Assembly (NCBI GenBank): GCA_027886185.1
Contig: WOAB01000563.1
Coordinates: 2,852,001-2,916,000 of the forward strand
DNA: 64,000 nt
Source: Rheum nobile
Lineage: Eukaryota; Streptophyta; Magnoliopsida; Caryophyllales; Polygonaceae
Direction of reading: 5' to 3'
Shown piece after piece: positions 1 to 10,062 of this stretch. Numbering within the stretch: the stretch's first letter is position 1; the number at the start of each line of letters is the position of its first letter. The position numbers were made by a program, and so were the translations under genes. The notes below the pieces were generated by a model that saw only the letters and a program-made list of their open reading frames with translations, was not told the origin of the DNA and ran no database searches.

Positions 1-985
1 TGTATGGCAGACCAGATGACTATAAGTCAGATAGATCAAATGTTGAATCCTATTCCTGTGTAGCAAAAGTTGCAAGTATCTGCTCTTTATAGACCACCAA
101 GATTGAAGAACACTGACATTTATATCAAAATAACCCTCCACAGTTGTGGCAATTTCTTGTATCAGTTACAATTATACATCTGATAGCATACAAAACAACC
201 ATGATAGTCTGGAAATTTATGTGGTTACTCTTCAGGAATTCAATTATTTTTTTATGATAAATATACAATTGTGTTGAACTTTTAAATTAGTGGATGAACA
301 TCTTTGTTTAGACTATTTCTTTGTTGTTTATCAATTAGCCTGGCTCTTTTGCTTTGTGATTTGTGATGAAATAATGCTATGTATCTTTCTATTGCGTTAG
401 CTTGAGTTTGGGTTTGCTGTTTTTTTAATTGGATATATAGAAAGTCAAATGATAGTTTACAAGCAATTCCTCATTTGCTACACTGGATATTTAGTGCAAA
501 TATAATTCATGTACTATTATTATATAACTAGCATTTGTGTTTTATTGTGTTTCTATGTTATAATTTGTACTTTGCCCACTTCATGTGTCTTCTTTACCAT
601 AATTTATTTAAGGTTATATTCATTAGGTTTAATGATTAAGTTATGAAAGTTTCAGTTGCAGAGGTTATGGTGTGCACAAGGTGTTTGATCAAATGTCTCA
701 TTAGAGATATGTGATCACAAAATCCCCATTATTTAGATGGGATCAAATTTTAAAACCTCTTTACCGGTAAGAGCATTCTTTAGATGAATATGCAATTTTC
801 CCCAAATTCAAATATCTAATTAGTGGCTTAGCTTATATTCAGGATTGAATGACGCAACAAAGTAATGTCCCCTCCATGTTAACGGTCTGGACTTTATTTA
901 ATCAGACTCTTGAGAGGACAACGTGATCTTCTGCTGAAGAGAACACGTCCGGGCAAGGTGATATTTGAGGTGATTATCCTCTTTC
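1..985. other. AT-rich stretch, no defensible gene
   Basis: No repeat structure or recognisable coding is seen. Positions 3-90 give a short open frame that could be an exon end, but nothing identifies it. If the exon at 1247-1617 is real, this stretch is likely intronic sequence of the same gene. Confidence 0.3.
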
Positions 986-1216
986 ATGTTTTTTTTTTTG
1001 CATTTTCTGAAACCCTTACCTAGATTCTTTTTTGATGTATCTCTCCTGCCAAAAGGACAGTGTTTGAGTATTGAATTCAAAGATCACTCAGAAGACCATG
1101 AGTTTTTATTCATAGATCAATGTCTTTTCTTGGGAGTTGATATTTTTGATTTTGAATTTCTAGCTAATGAGATGGAGGAGCCTTATGAATCAATATTAAC
1201 TGCCAACATACACTGA
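986..1216 (+). CDS. unidentified 76-codon ORF, possible exon
   Basis: This open frame encodes an acidic, Phe-rich peptide. It may enter through a TTACCTAG acceptor-like site near 1022, but no good GT donor is seen before the stop. It lies just upstream of the putative last exon at 1247. The translation matches no family I know. It could equally be chance, because the region is AT-rich and has no codon signal I can judge. Confidence 0.2.
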   Translation: MFFFLHFLKPLPRFFFDVSLLPKGQCLSIEFKDHSEDHEFLFIDQCLFLGVDIFDFEFLANEMEEPYESILTANIH

Positions 1217-1246
1217 CTAATGGCATTTCGTGGATCTATTTTTCAG

Positions 1247-1617
1247 ATTCTGATACTGTGAAGACTGCTAACACCATGTAGTGCCGGTCCTAACATTTTC
1301 AAGGCCCGGGACGAAATTTATTTAGGGGTCCTTATATAAGCTCTTATTTTAAAAAAAAAAAGACAAAGATGCAAAATTCTAAAAAAAATAAGACAAAGAT
1401 GCAAAATTCTTATATGATCTCCTTTGTTATCCATATTTAACACATATATACATACCTATTTTTTTTTTTGAGGCTCCAAAAATTTGGGGGCCCTGGGCCG
1501 GCACCCATGCTGCCCCCCCTCTGGGCCGACCCTGACACCATGAAGAAAAGCAAACGGAGGAAAGAAAAACAAAAGAATCCTTTTGTTGTTAATCTTGATA
1601 AAAAGTGCAAGGTTTAG
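1247..1617 (+). pseudogene. putative terminal exon of a host gene, split by a hAT MITE
   Basis: After a pyrimidine-rich TTTTTCAG acceptor (ends 1246) a frame reads SDTVKTANTM. After the 256-bp insertion and one 8-bp duplication it continues with a lysine/arginine-rich tail (KKSKRRKEKQKNPF) to a TAG at 1615-1617. With the insert and one duplication removed, the frame is continuous across the insertion site, which argues that the MITE landed in coding sequence. The basic tail suggests a nuclear or nucleolar protein, but the family is not recognised. With the insert present, the last residues of the protein would change. Confidence 0.4.
1279..1534. mobile_element. hAT-type MITE, 256 bp, 8-bp TSD
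   Basis: Exact 8-bp target duplications ACACCATG flank the element (1271-1278 and 1535-1542). The ends are imperfect inverted repeats, TAGTGCCGGTCC at the left and GGGCCGACCCTG at the right (8 of 12 complementary). They match the C/TAGGGxCGG style of plant hAT termini. The interior has no coding. It holds a roughly 30-bp direct duplication (about 1350-1410) ending in GACAAAGATGCAAAATTCT. A transposase would have to be supplied in trans. Confidence 0.85.
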
Positions 1618-1792
1618 TGTTGCTTTGCTTGCTTGTAAAAATCACCATCTTTTTTTATATATACAAGAGATTTTTGCATGTCCAACTATTGGAGCATTTT
1701 TTGTAGAGCCTGGAGCTTACTCAGAATCTTATTAGTCTACACAATCATATTAGCTTACTTCATAATTATTGATAATTTGTGTAACTTTATTT

Positions 1793-2575
1793 CATAGTTG
1801 TTTATATTTTAACGCCGCATAAAGCCTACACGAAAAGGTAATATCTACCTACACAAATCATATTATCCTACACGATCCTACGCGAGCTTACACAATTCTA
1901 CACGATCCTACACAAATCATACTAGCTTACACATAATCATATTAGCTTACACGATCTTATTTTATGTAACTATATATATAGCTTAAACAAAATCTTATTG
2001 TCATACACGATCGTATTAGCTTACACAAAATCTTATTGGCCTACACGTTCATATTAGCTTACACGAAATCATATTAGCCTACACGATCATATTAGCTTAC
2101 ACATATGCATATTAGCCTACACGACCCTACACGATCCTACACAAATCATATTAGCTTACACATAATCATATTAGCCTACACAATATTTTTTTATGTGATA
2201 GTCTTTACACGAACTACACGAAAGTATGTAAATTACACAGGATAGGGGTGACACGAAATTAGTAAAGCTACATAAAATAGAGATTATATAGAATTAGATA
2301 GCCTATAACGTATGATCCACAAATTAGTGTACATGAAGTATTTTGTGTAACTTCATAGTTGTTGATAACTTGTGCAACTTTACTTCTACACGAAAAGGTA
2401 ATTTGTGTAACTTTACTTCATAATTGTTCATATTTTGCCGTCGCACAATGCCTACACGAAAACATAATATCTACCTACACAAATCGTATTATCCTACACG
2501 ATCCTACACGATCTTACACAATTCTACACGATCCTACACAAATCATATTAGCTTACACATAATCATATTAGCCTC
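1793..2575. repeat. TACAC-rich degenerate repeat array
   Basis: The array is built from variants of CCTACACGATC, TACACAAATCATATTAGC and TTACACATAATCATATTAGC. About 155 bp at 1793-1947 recurs with few changes at 2419-2572, so there is a long-period duplication as well as the short motif. No coding is credible here; the ORFs at 2359-2861 are translations of the repeat. The array grades into unique AT-rich sequence up to 3075. Confidence 0.7.
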
Positions 2576-3075
2576 TCACACAACCATTAACCAATGTCGT
2601 TTTGCGCCATCCATCTACCTAAATTCCGCCACGAATGCGTTGCTCCTTATTGTTGCCCGTTTTGCCTTCTCCCTCTCACATCCGCCACGTGCTTTTGCCC
2701 ATTTTGTCACTACTTTCGAACTGCCATCCTCATCGAATAGTAACTGCTACACAAAATATCACCGAGAAGTTTACACAAAATTTAGTTTAATTTGTTATAG
2801 CATGAACTTGTATACACATACATATTTGATTATAACATCATATTATCCAGTCTCTTCATAAATTCAGTCATATGAACGATATGAAAAGGGGATTATTAGA
2901 GGGTTCTTCTCATTAGGTTTTAGCTTACACAATATTAATTTACATTAATTAATGTTACATAGAATTCCAAATCAACTCACACGAATTTAGTTTACATAAA
3001 TAAATACTACATAGAATCCCAAATCAAACTTATATGAATTTAATTTACACACGATTTCAAATTTACTCCAAAGTC
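2576..3075. other. non-coding, AT-rich
   Basis: Nothing functional is seen. The 50-odd bases from 2879 (ATGAAAAGGGGATTATTA...) are repeated with changes from 5777, just beyond the second retroposon. That points to a dispersed repeat or an old duplication. Confidence 0.4.
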
Positions 3076-3089
3076 AAAATACATAAGAC

Positions 3090-4160
3090 CTACAAGAAAC
3101 ATATGCAAAAAAGCTCTCAACGGGCAAAAAGCTTCAATGGCTCCCATGAGGGGCGCCGGCCCTAGAAGGCCTTGGCTCACCAGCCCCGCCTCACCGGCTC
3201 TGCCTCCCCGGCCCGCCTCTCCGGCCCGCCTCACCGGCTCCGCCTCACCGGCTCCGTCTCACCGGCTCCGCCTCACCGGCCCGCCTTGGAGCCCGACGCC
3301 GCCGGGTCCTTGCTTCTCCTAGCTCGGACCGGTCGCTGCCGGGAGAACCCAGATCCGTCCTCCTTCTCCGGCCCGCCGCCGCCGCCTCTCTCTCGGCCCG
3401 CCTTCCACCCTCCTCCTCGACCCCCTCAGCCCGCCCTCCGCCATCCTCAGCCCGTCCTCCGCCATCCTCAGCCCGTCCTCCGACCTCCTCTCGGCCCTCC
3501 TCGCCGGCTTAGCCCTCTCCTTTCCGACCTCGTTTCTGTCCTCCCGCCTCCCTCCCTGTCTTCCCCTGACCCTGCCGCCGCCTCCCTGTTTTCCCCTGAC
3601 CCTGCCGCCTCCCTCCTTGTCTTCCCCTCGCCCTCCTGCTTGAACCCAATCCCCCCGCCTCCCTCTCTGGTTTCCCCTCCTCACCTCCCTCTCTGTTTCC
3701 CCCTTCCCCTCCAGTTCTGTTTCCTTCGCCCCCCTCTGACCCCCCCTTCCTTTGTTTTTGTTGTTTGTTGGTGTTGGTTCTCGACTGTGCAGGTGACCTG
3801 GATTGATGAGAGACTGTTGTTTCGGTTCGAGATTTGACAGTGATCGTGTGATCCCTGGTGGTGTCTACTGACGATTTGCCATCAGATTGTGTCCTTTCTC
3901 TTTTTTCCGACTGCTTCAAACGACCTTGTTGGAGTTTTTTCAACCCCTGTTTGGAGACTTTCTCTTTGTTATGCTTTTGGTTTGTCTGTTTCAGTTGTTT
4001 ACTATTTTTGTTTGTGTCTGCTTTTCCTTTCTTTGCTTTCGTTTTTGTTGTTTGTTTGTCGTTGTTGTTGTTTGGTTTCGCCGGTTGTTCGGCCTCTCGA
4101 GTTATCAGGGGTTTGTCCTGAAAACTTGAATTCTTACCTTATCAAAAAAAAAAAAAAAAA
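3090..4160 (+). mobile_element. GC-rich retroposon with poly-A tail and TSD
   Basis: The sequence from 3090 switches abruptly from AT-rich to C/G-rich, then becomes T-rich, and ends in ACTTGAATTCTTACCTTATC followed by at least 17 A. The word ATACATAAGAC occurs immediately before it (3079-3089) and immediately after the tail (4161-4171): a target duplication of at least 11 bp, as left by L1-type target-primed insertion. The 3' end motif is shared with the element ending at 5772 and with the 3' tail of the LINE at 35041. It is therefore probably mobilised by L1 machinery. No EN or RT is present. Confidence 0.75.
3172..3837 (+). CDS. Pro/Ser-rich low-complexity ORF in the retroposon
   Basis: The 221-codon frame is dominated by Pro, Ser, Leu and Arg and derives from short imperfect repeats (CTCACCGGCTCCGC, then CCTCAGCCCGTCCTCCG). 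Comparably long frames are open on the opposite strand over the same region, as expected of GC-rich repeats with few stop codons. No domain, signal peptide or membrane segment is visible. It is more likely 5' sequence of a non-autonomous retroposon than a protein gene. Confidence 0.15.
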   Translation: MAHQPRLTGSASPARLSGPPHRLRLTGSVSPAPPHRPALEPDAAGSLLLLARTGRCRENPDPSSFSGPPPPPLSRPAFHPPPRPPQPALRHPQPVLRHPQPVLRPPLGPPRRLSPLLSDLVSVLPPPSLSSPDPAAASLFSPDPAASLLVFPSPSCLNPIPPPPSLVSPPHLPLCFPLPLQFCFLRPPLTPPSFVFVVCWCWFSTVQVTWIDERLLFRFEI

Positions 4161-4754
4161 ATACATAAGACTTATATATATATATAGGGAAAATAGATCA
4201 AGCAAAGAGCAGATTAGCTATGCTCTGCCTCTTGGAATCAATGGCGGTAACCCATGGGTCCACTGGAAGCAAGCAGCAACACCTATTTTCAAGTCTTTGC
4301 TGGTGATGCCATCACAGCGGTGAGCATGGTTCCAAGCGATAACGATAGAGGTGGACAAGCGACTTGGCAAAGCACGACGCGATGGGGTGCGCTGAGCTGA
4401 GCAGTGGTGGTGGTGCGACAGTGAGTCTATTAGTTATAATGGCTTGGCAACGACAGAGGTGCTTATCGCTTCTCGGTGGAAATTGCAAGGTTGAAATAAG
4501 AGCGTAAAATCTTCACAGAAGAACGATATTAGAGTATCAAAATTAGGGGTATTTAATAGTTTAATTGAGGGTAAGTTAGTCATCAAAAAAGTTAAATATA
4601 CAAGGGTGTATATTTGGAAGAGCAACATGAAAAATGTATATGGGGATTCCGACCCTCAACACATTTGTATGGTTTCTGGCCCTCAACACATTTGTATGTT
4701 CTTATAATGAACCTACATGTGACTAGATTATGCACATATCTCTAATTATTTGGT
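4161..4754. other. no gene seen
   Basis: Mixed composition. A 19-bp phrase CCCTCAACACATTTGTATG occurs twice about 27 bp apart (about 4654-4697), suggesting a tiny tandem duplication. Nothing else was recognised. Confidence 0.4.
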
Positions 4755-5350
4755 GATCATACTGATGCGATCCTACCCGTCCAACAACGTGTCTACTACG
4801 CGCCCTGCAAGGTCGTGCCCGTGACGTCCCCCTTGGCCTCCCAACGCCTTTCTACTTATAGTATTTATGTTATTTTGAGATGCTTTCTATTATTAGACGT
4901 TACTATGTTTGTTTTTCCAAGTTTAGTATTTACTATTTCGGGCGTGTGCTCCACTTATGTTAGTGGGCTAGCCCAATAAGCGTCTCGGCCCATCCGAGAT
5001 GCCCTAGCTCTATTTAAAGCCAACTTTGGCTTTATTTGTAACCACGTCTAAATTAATGGTTAAATTGTCAAGTTGAGAGAAACTCCTTCTTTAACCATCC
5101 GGGCGTCACCAAACCGGTTACTTGTTCGTTCAATCAAGGCATCACTTTGGCTGCCATCAAGAGTTCGAGAGATCCATTCGAGTCAAGTCGAAAGCTTTCC
5201 TGATCTAGATCCGTGCGCGAGACGAGTCAACCCCTCGATTTGTATCACATACCCTCCCCATTTGTTTGGGTTTGGGACCCGAGTCTGCTCTCGACCAAGA
5301 TATTTGACAACTGAACAAACACCTCATTATCTCTGTATGCATGTCTAAGG
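4755..5350 (+). mobile_element. LTR-like fragment related to 55.4-56.3 kb
   Basis: The stretch CTTTCTATTATTAG, GTGGGCTAGCCCA, CTCGGCCCAT, a TATA-like TATTTAAAG near 5013 and GGCGTCACC near 5103 appears in the same order on the minus strand of 55800-56050. There the TATA position reads TATATAAGG. Shared order of promoter-like elements, with divergent sequence between them, fits two members of an LTR or TRIM family. Boundaries and target duplication were not found, and no coding is attached. Confidence 0.45.
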
Positions 5351-5439
5351 ATCTTATGTACCAAGATGAACAACAAATGTCTACTCTTGTCTTGAGCATG
5401 GTGTGGTTTCAAGTAGGTGTGTTGATATTTCATTGCATT

Positions 5440-5772
5440 TGTTGAGCTGATTTAGGGATTAGACCGAGTTGTTCCAGGTGGGTCATGTTGAGGCTCTTGA
5501 AGACCCTTCATTTAGGTGGGGACAACGTCAAGGTGGTCCAATTTGCATTTCCTGCTTTCCGGCGACGCTTCTGTTGTGTTGTACTCACCATGCTCTCCTC
5601 CCTAGCTCGATTTGGCTTTTCAGTGATGCTTTGATGTATTTTCCTACTTGTTTTTTTTTTTAGTTTTTTGTTTTGTTTCTTCATGATGGTTTGTCCAGTT
5701 GCCATGTTTGTCCTCTCGGTTTACTATACATTGATATGTATGGTAAATCGAATTCTTACCTTATCAAAAAAA
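5440..5772 (+). mobile_element. retroposon 3' end with poly-A
   Basis: A T-rich stretch ends in TCGAATTCTTACCTTATC plus a short A run, the same terminal phrase as the retroposon ending at 4160. The start is unclear and is placed where sequence unlike the upstream LTR fragment begins. It is probably a 5'-truncated L1-family or L1-mobilised copy. Confidence 0.5.
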
Positions 5773-6174
5773 AACATGAAAAGAGGATTATTAAGGTATT
5801 CTTCTCTTGTTTTTTCAATATTAATTTTGCACAAAGTTGCAATCAATACAACCGCAATAGTTTTTTAGTTATTTTTTTTATAAGGTAGGGATTCGATATA
5901 GCAGATAATTTGATTGGCCAATAAAAATTGACAATCAAATAAACCGATATGAATAACAAAATAAGTTAAAAAATACAATAAAATGATAATAATAATGTTA
6001 AAAAAATCAAAATATACTTCATTTAAAATTTGAACTTGTGGTCTATATCGATTAAATACAGTATTTTATATGATAAATGACGTAGTGACATAATGTTTAC
6101 ATAAGTTATACAACGTAATAGATTGGATTGGATATTGAATCAAGAAGCGAAGGTAAGACTATTCGACTAAAATT
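5773..6174. other. AT-rich, no gene
   Basis: Only AT-rich sequence, beginning with the repeat shared with 2879. The last five bases (6170-6174, AAATT) are the left target site of the solo LTR that follows. Confidence 0.4.
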
Positions 6175-6431
6175 TGTTGGTGATTTTAGTGGTATTAGTT
6201 ATATTTATGTGATTGGGGTTTGTTTAAGACTTATGAGATTCGATCAGCTCATTACAGGCTCGGGGCTGCGGAGTGCACACCCGTATGCACGATTTTGAAC
6301 TCGAGGTTACAAATTTCACACTTCACGGATTAGCACGACGGTTCCGCTAGTCGATTATCCGGCGGGGTCAAGGGGCAACGCCCCGCCCCAAATGGTATAA
6401 AACACCTACAGAGTGAAGTGCACGGATTGTT
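6175..6431 (+). mobile_element. solo Copia-like LTR, left part
   Basis: It starts TGTTGGTGATTTTAGTG, like the LTR of the Copia element inserted in it, but in the opposite orientation. It carries a strong GC hairpin (6361-6389, GGCGGGG...CCCCGCC around GGGGCAACGCCCC) just before a TATA box (TATAAAA, 6396-6402). The right part resumes at 12172. Target duplication AAATT/AAATC (6170-6174, 12385-12389) differs at one base. No internal region follows, so this is a solo LTR from recombination between two LTRs. Confidence 0.7.
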
Positions 6432-7195
6432 TGTTATAGAAGGGTTGCTCGTTGATCAATCTTCGGTTGTCTTGGATATCAATTGAATCGTGTTTTGAAC
6501 ACTTTCCAAAATCAATATTTCGACCCTATATTTGTTGCCTCGGGTTACACGAAATCTGATCCGGGATAAGACAATCGTACCTCTAATGATATAGGCAAAT
6601 CAAAAGAGAACACTTGAAGTTTTCGGTTTTGTTCGATTTGAGAGATCGTTTTATCTCGCGTAGCCAAGACTTGCCCCAAACCCTCCCTTATATAGAGAAT
6701 AAGAATTTGGGCAGTTATAAGTCGGTTTAGGAGGTTAGAAAATAGTTTTAGCGGTTAAGTTAGTTAAAAATCCGCCAAAAACCGTCAAAACTCCCTTCCC
6801 GGCAAGAGGCACGGTTTGTGACAAACCGTGCCCCAAACCGTGCCATCCTCCAGAGAGCCAGAAATCGAGTTCTGGGACACCGCACGGTTTGTGACAAACC
6901 GTGCCACAAACCGTGCGGCCTTACAGTGGCCACATCTGGCCTCTGTTCTATTCTGCACGGTTGTGGTCCATGGTGCACGGTTTGTCACAAACCGTGCACA
7001 CCCTTAGGACCCCGGAAATCACCCTCACGGTGTCCGCCTCTTGAACCCCGACACGTTTCGTAACTCCAAGTCCGAATACACGCACATGAGTGTGCACTCC
7101 GCACTCCCGAACCTCGTTATGCGCCGAACGAACTCCTTAAGTCTTGAGCGAATCCCGACTACACTAAATGGCCGATGACACTAAAATCACCAACA
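6432..7195 (-). repeat. 3' LTR of Copia element
   Basis: On the minus strand it begins TGTTGGTGATTTTAGTG and ends TTCTATAACA. It carries three hairpins built on GCACGGTTTGT/ACAAACCGTGC: 6808-6832 (12-bp arms, 1-nt loop), 6882-6904 and 6973-6999, with additional half-sites between them. A TATA box lies at about 6688-6694 (minus strand TATATAAG). It is 20 bp longer than the 5' LTR, mainly because of extra hairpin half-sites. Confidence 0.9.
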
Positions 7196-7210
7196 TTCCT
7201 CCCCCATTTT
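7196..7210 (-). promoter_or_regulatory. polypurine tract of Copia element
   Basis: Minus strand AAAATGGGGGAGGAA abuts the first base of the 3' LTR, the expected plus-strand primer position. Confidence 0.75.
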
Positions 7211-7722
7211 AGTGTAATCCTTGATTCACTATACATACATCAAACACAAACTCATGCATAAATGAAAATGTCCTTAGGATTGAATTTTCACATTAGTGTA
7301 GTACACATTCCAAATAATCGAGAATCAGGGTGTCCAAAGGATTGAACCCATCAACTCATTTGACTACCTGAAGATACAAACACACACAAGTTTCTACACT
7401 ACTCTAAGTGCTAACTTGACACTATTCCAACCATGTGTCCTTATCCATTCACGAATGCATACAAAGCCAAACCCGGGCTAGTTGAAGCGGCACCACTTCA
7501 CGCTCGTATAGGTGGATCTTTTAATCATGCACCTGCAAATGCATTTTTTCAAAAGATCCATTAAGAAGAGAACCTTCAACCTAATTTTACTTGCAGGTCC
7601 GAGCACATACCTTGGGACGAAGTATGAACATGTGCTCCAAACTCTAAGTGTAGGCTTTTCACATTGAATTCAGCCTCCAACGTCATATTAGAGGGGAATT
7701 GGGTGTCCTACCATTAGAGATT
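7211..7722 (-). other. Copia 3' untranslated stretch
   Basis: This is non-coding sequence between the pol stop and the polypurine tract. No ORF or structure was recognised. Confidence 0.5.
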
Positions 7723-8649
7723 TTAAACGGGCTTTAAACCCATCCCGATAGCCGACTTGATCACCAAGTCCCTGGTTAACCCCTTTGTCAAGTGGTCCGC
7801 CAAATTTTGTTGAGCCCGAACAAACTCAATAGTAATCACCCCATGAGTGATCAACTCACATACCGCGCTATGTCTAACGCCCATGTGTCGCGACTTACCA
7901 TTATACACTTGGCTATAGGCCTTAGCCAAAGTAGCTTGACTATCACAATGGATAGAAATGGGTGACACCGGTTTCGGCCACAAAGGAATCTCGTAGACTA
8001 AGTTCCTTAGCCATTCCGCCTCTCTATCGGCAGCGGCCAAAGCTACGAATTCCGATTCCATAGTCGAACTTGTAATGCAAATTTGCTTCTTAGAAACCCA
8101 TGAAATGGAACCTCCCCCAAGCAAGAATACCCAACTACTAGTAGAATAATGATCTTCTATGTTAGTGATCCAACTCGCATCCCAATACCCTTCTAAAACC
8201 GAAGGAAATCCGACATATGACAAACCATAATTCATGGTTCCCTTTAAGTATTTGAGTACCCGCCTTATTGCTTGCCAATGATGAGTACTAGGATTACTAG
8301 TATATCTACTCAACTTCCCTACAGCATAAGCAATATCCGGCCTTGTGCTCGTCATGGCATACATTAAGCAACCAATCACTTGTGAGAACTCGAGTTGTGA
8401 TACATCGTTATCCGAATTGGGCATAAGCTTCACACTCGGATCCATAGGAGTGCTAATCGGAGAACAAGTCTCACAATTGAACTTCTTAAGCACTTTCTCA
8501 ATGTAATGAGATTGTGACAAAGAGAGTCCCTTATTCTCACGTTTGATCTTAATATCAAGGATCACATCCGCCTCCCCCATGTCTTTCATGGCAAAGCTTG
8601 ATGACAAAAAAGGCCTTTGTAAGGTCCACTTGTTTTTGATCTGTACCAA
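7723..8649 (-). pseudogene. Copia pol: end of RT and RNase H
   Basis: The minus-strand frame of about 300 residues starts in the RT connection (AMKDMGEADVILDIKI) and runs through the Copia motifs SLSQSHYIEKVL, IGCLMYAMTSTRPDIAY and a complete RNase H (YWDASWITN, ITSSTMESEFVAL, IHCDSQATLAKA, HMGVRHSAVCELI). RNase H degrades the RNA strand during reverse transcription. It overlaps the upstream frame at 8555-8649, where a T-run gives a +1 shift that separates it from the RT core. The C-terminus is natural, followed by the 3' UTR and PPT. Confidence 0.92.
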
Positions 8650-9775
8650 AGATCAACATGTCATCAACATACAAGCAAATGATTATTCCATTACCGAATT
8701 TATCAAATTTGCTGTATACACACTTGTCCGACTGATTTAACTCGAATCCGCTCGACAAGACAACCTCATCAATTTTTTGATGCCACTGCTTAAGTGCTTG
8801 CTTTAGCCCATACAATGACTTTACCAACTTACACACCTTATGCTCATTACCGGGCATAATAAACCCTTCAAGTTGCATCATGTACACCTCCTCCTTCAAA
8901 TCACCATTTAAGAATGCCGTTTTGACATCCATTTGGTGAATCACAAGATCGTTAATAGCTGCCAAGGCAATCAACAACCTAATGGTGGAGATCCTAGCAA
9001 CCGGAGCATAGGTATCGAAATAATCAATACCTTCCTTTTGTCTAAAGCCTTGGATAACCAATCGAGCCTTAAACTTGTCAATAGTACCATCGACTTTCAT
9101 CTTCTTTTTGAAGATCCACTTGCATCCCAAAGGCTTGCAACCCGGTGGGAGATTCGATAAAACCCATGTGTTATTTCCCATGATGGAATCCATCTCATCA
9201 TTATTGCTTCTTTCCAGAAAGCAACATCTTGAGACCTCATTAAAAGTCCTAGGATCCTCATCAATATGATAACAATATGAATATTGGAATCCAACTTCAT
9301 CTCTCAATCCTTCAACCAAGTAGACTTGGAAATCTGGATCGAAAGACTTTTCAATCCTTTCTCGCTTGCTCCTACAGAGCATAGGTGACTTATTAGAAGG
9401 CACGACCGAACCGTCTCCTTCTTTAGTTCCACTTGTACTAGGAACTAAATCCTTTGGTCTAGGTATGGACGAGAATCGATTCTCATCAAATATTGCATCT
9501 CTAGACTCAATCACGGTGTTAACCGAAATAGAATCATTAGGCTCTATCACATAGAACCTATAAGCCTTGGAATGCTCAGCATACCCAATAAAGATGCAAT
9601 CAATACCTCTTTCCCCCAAGGTTTTAATCTTGGGCTGGGGTAGTCTAACGACTGCCCTACATCCCCAAACTCGAAGATAATTCAAGCTTGGTTTCTTTTT
9701 GTACCAAAGTTCATAAGGGGTAATCTTGTTCCTTTTGTTAGGAACCCTATTTAATAAATAGCAAGCCGTTAACAT
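8555..9775 (-). pseudogene. Copia pol: integrase C-terminus and reverse transcriptase
   Basis: The frame carries the integrase C-terminal GKGxWG-like segment (ELWYKKKPSLNYLRVWGC), then a linker, then RT with WIFKKKMKVDGTIDKFKARL, APVARISTIRLLIALA, MDVKTAFLNGDL and the catalytic CLYVDDMLIFG. The active-site Asp pair is intact. The last residues are out of frame because of the shift near 8600. Upstream it is in the same frame as the integrase core but separated from it by a single stop at 9785-9787. Confidence 0.93.
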
Positions 9776-9784
9776 GACTTCATC

Positions 9785-10060
9785 CTAAAATCCGTCACTC
9801 AATCCCGAGTAGGATAACATGGAATTAACCATCTCTTTTAGGACTCTATTCTTTCTCTCCGACACACCATTTTGTTGTGGCGTGTAGGGAGCCGTAGTCT
9901 CATGTATAATGCCTACGGATTGGAAATACGCAGGATCATAATATTCTCCACCTCTATCGGTGCGTAGTTTCTTAATCAAGTCATTTTGTTGCAATTCAAC
10001 CTCGGTTTTATAAACCTTAAATTTATCTAGGGCCTCGTCTTTAGCATGCAATAAATACAC
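9785..10060 (-). pseudogene. Copia integrase core fragment
   Basis: The 91 residues contain LRTDRGGEYYD and YTPQQNGVSERKNRVLKEM, the second and third acidic motifs of the DDE integrase core. The zinc-binding N-terminus and the first Asp are absent; at 10061 the frame meets non-coding sequence directly after an acceptor-like TTGTTAG on the minus strand. The frame ends in a stop that interrupts an otherwise continuous pol. Confidence 0.9.
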
Positions 10061-10062
10061 CT

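Noticed and set aside
3319..3943. Overlapping long minus-strand ORFs (Arg/Gly/Glu-rich) in the GC-rich retroposon
   Set aside because: They are antisense translations of C-rich repeats; all frames are open because stop codons are rare there.
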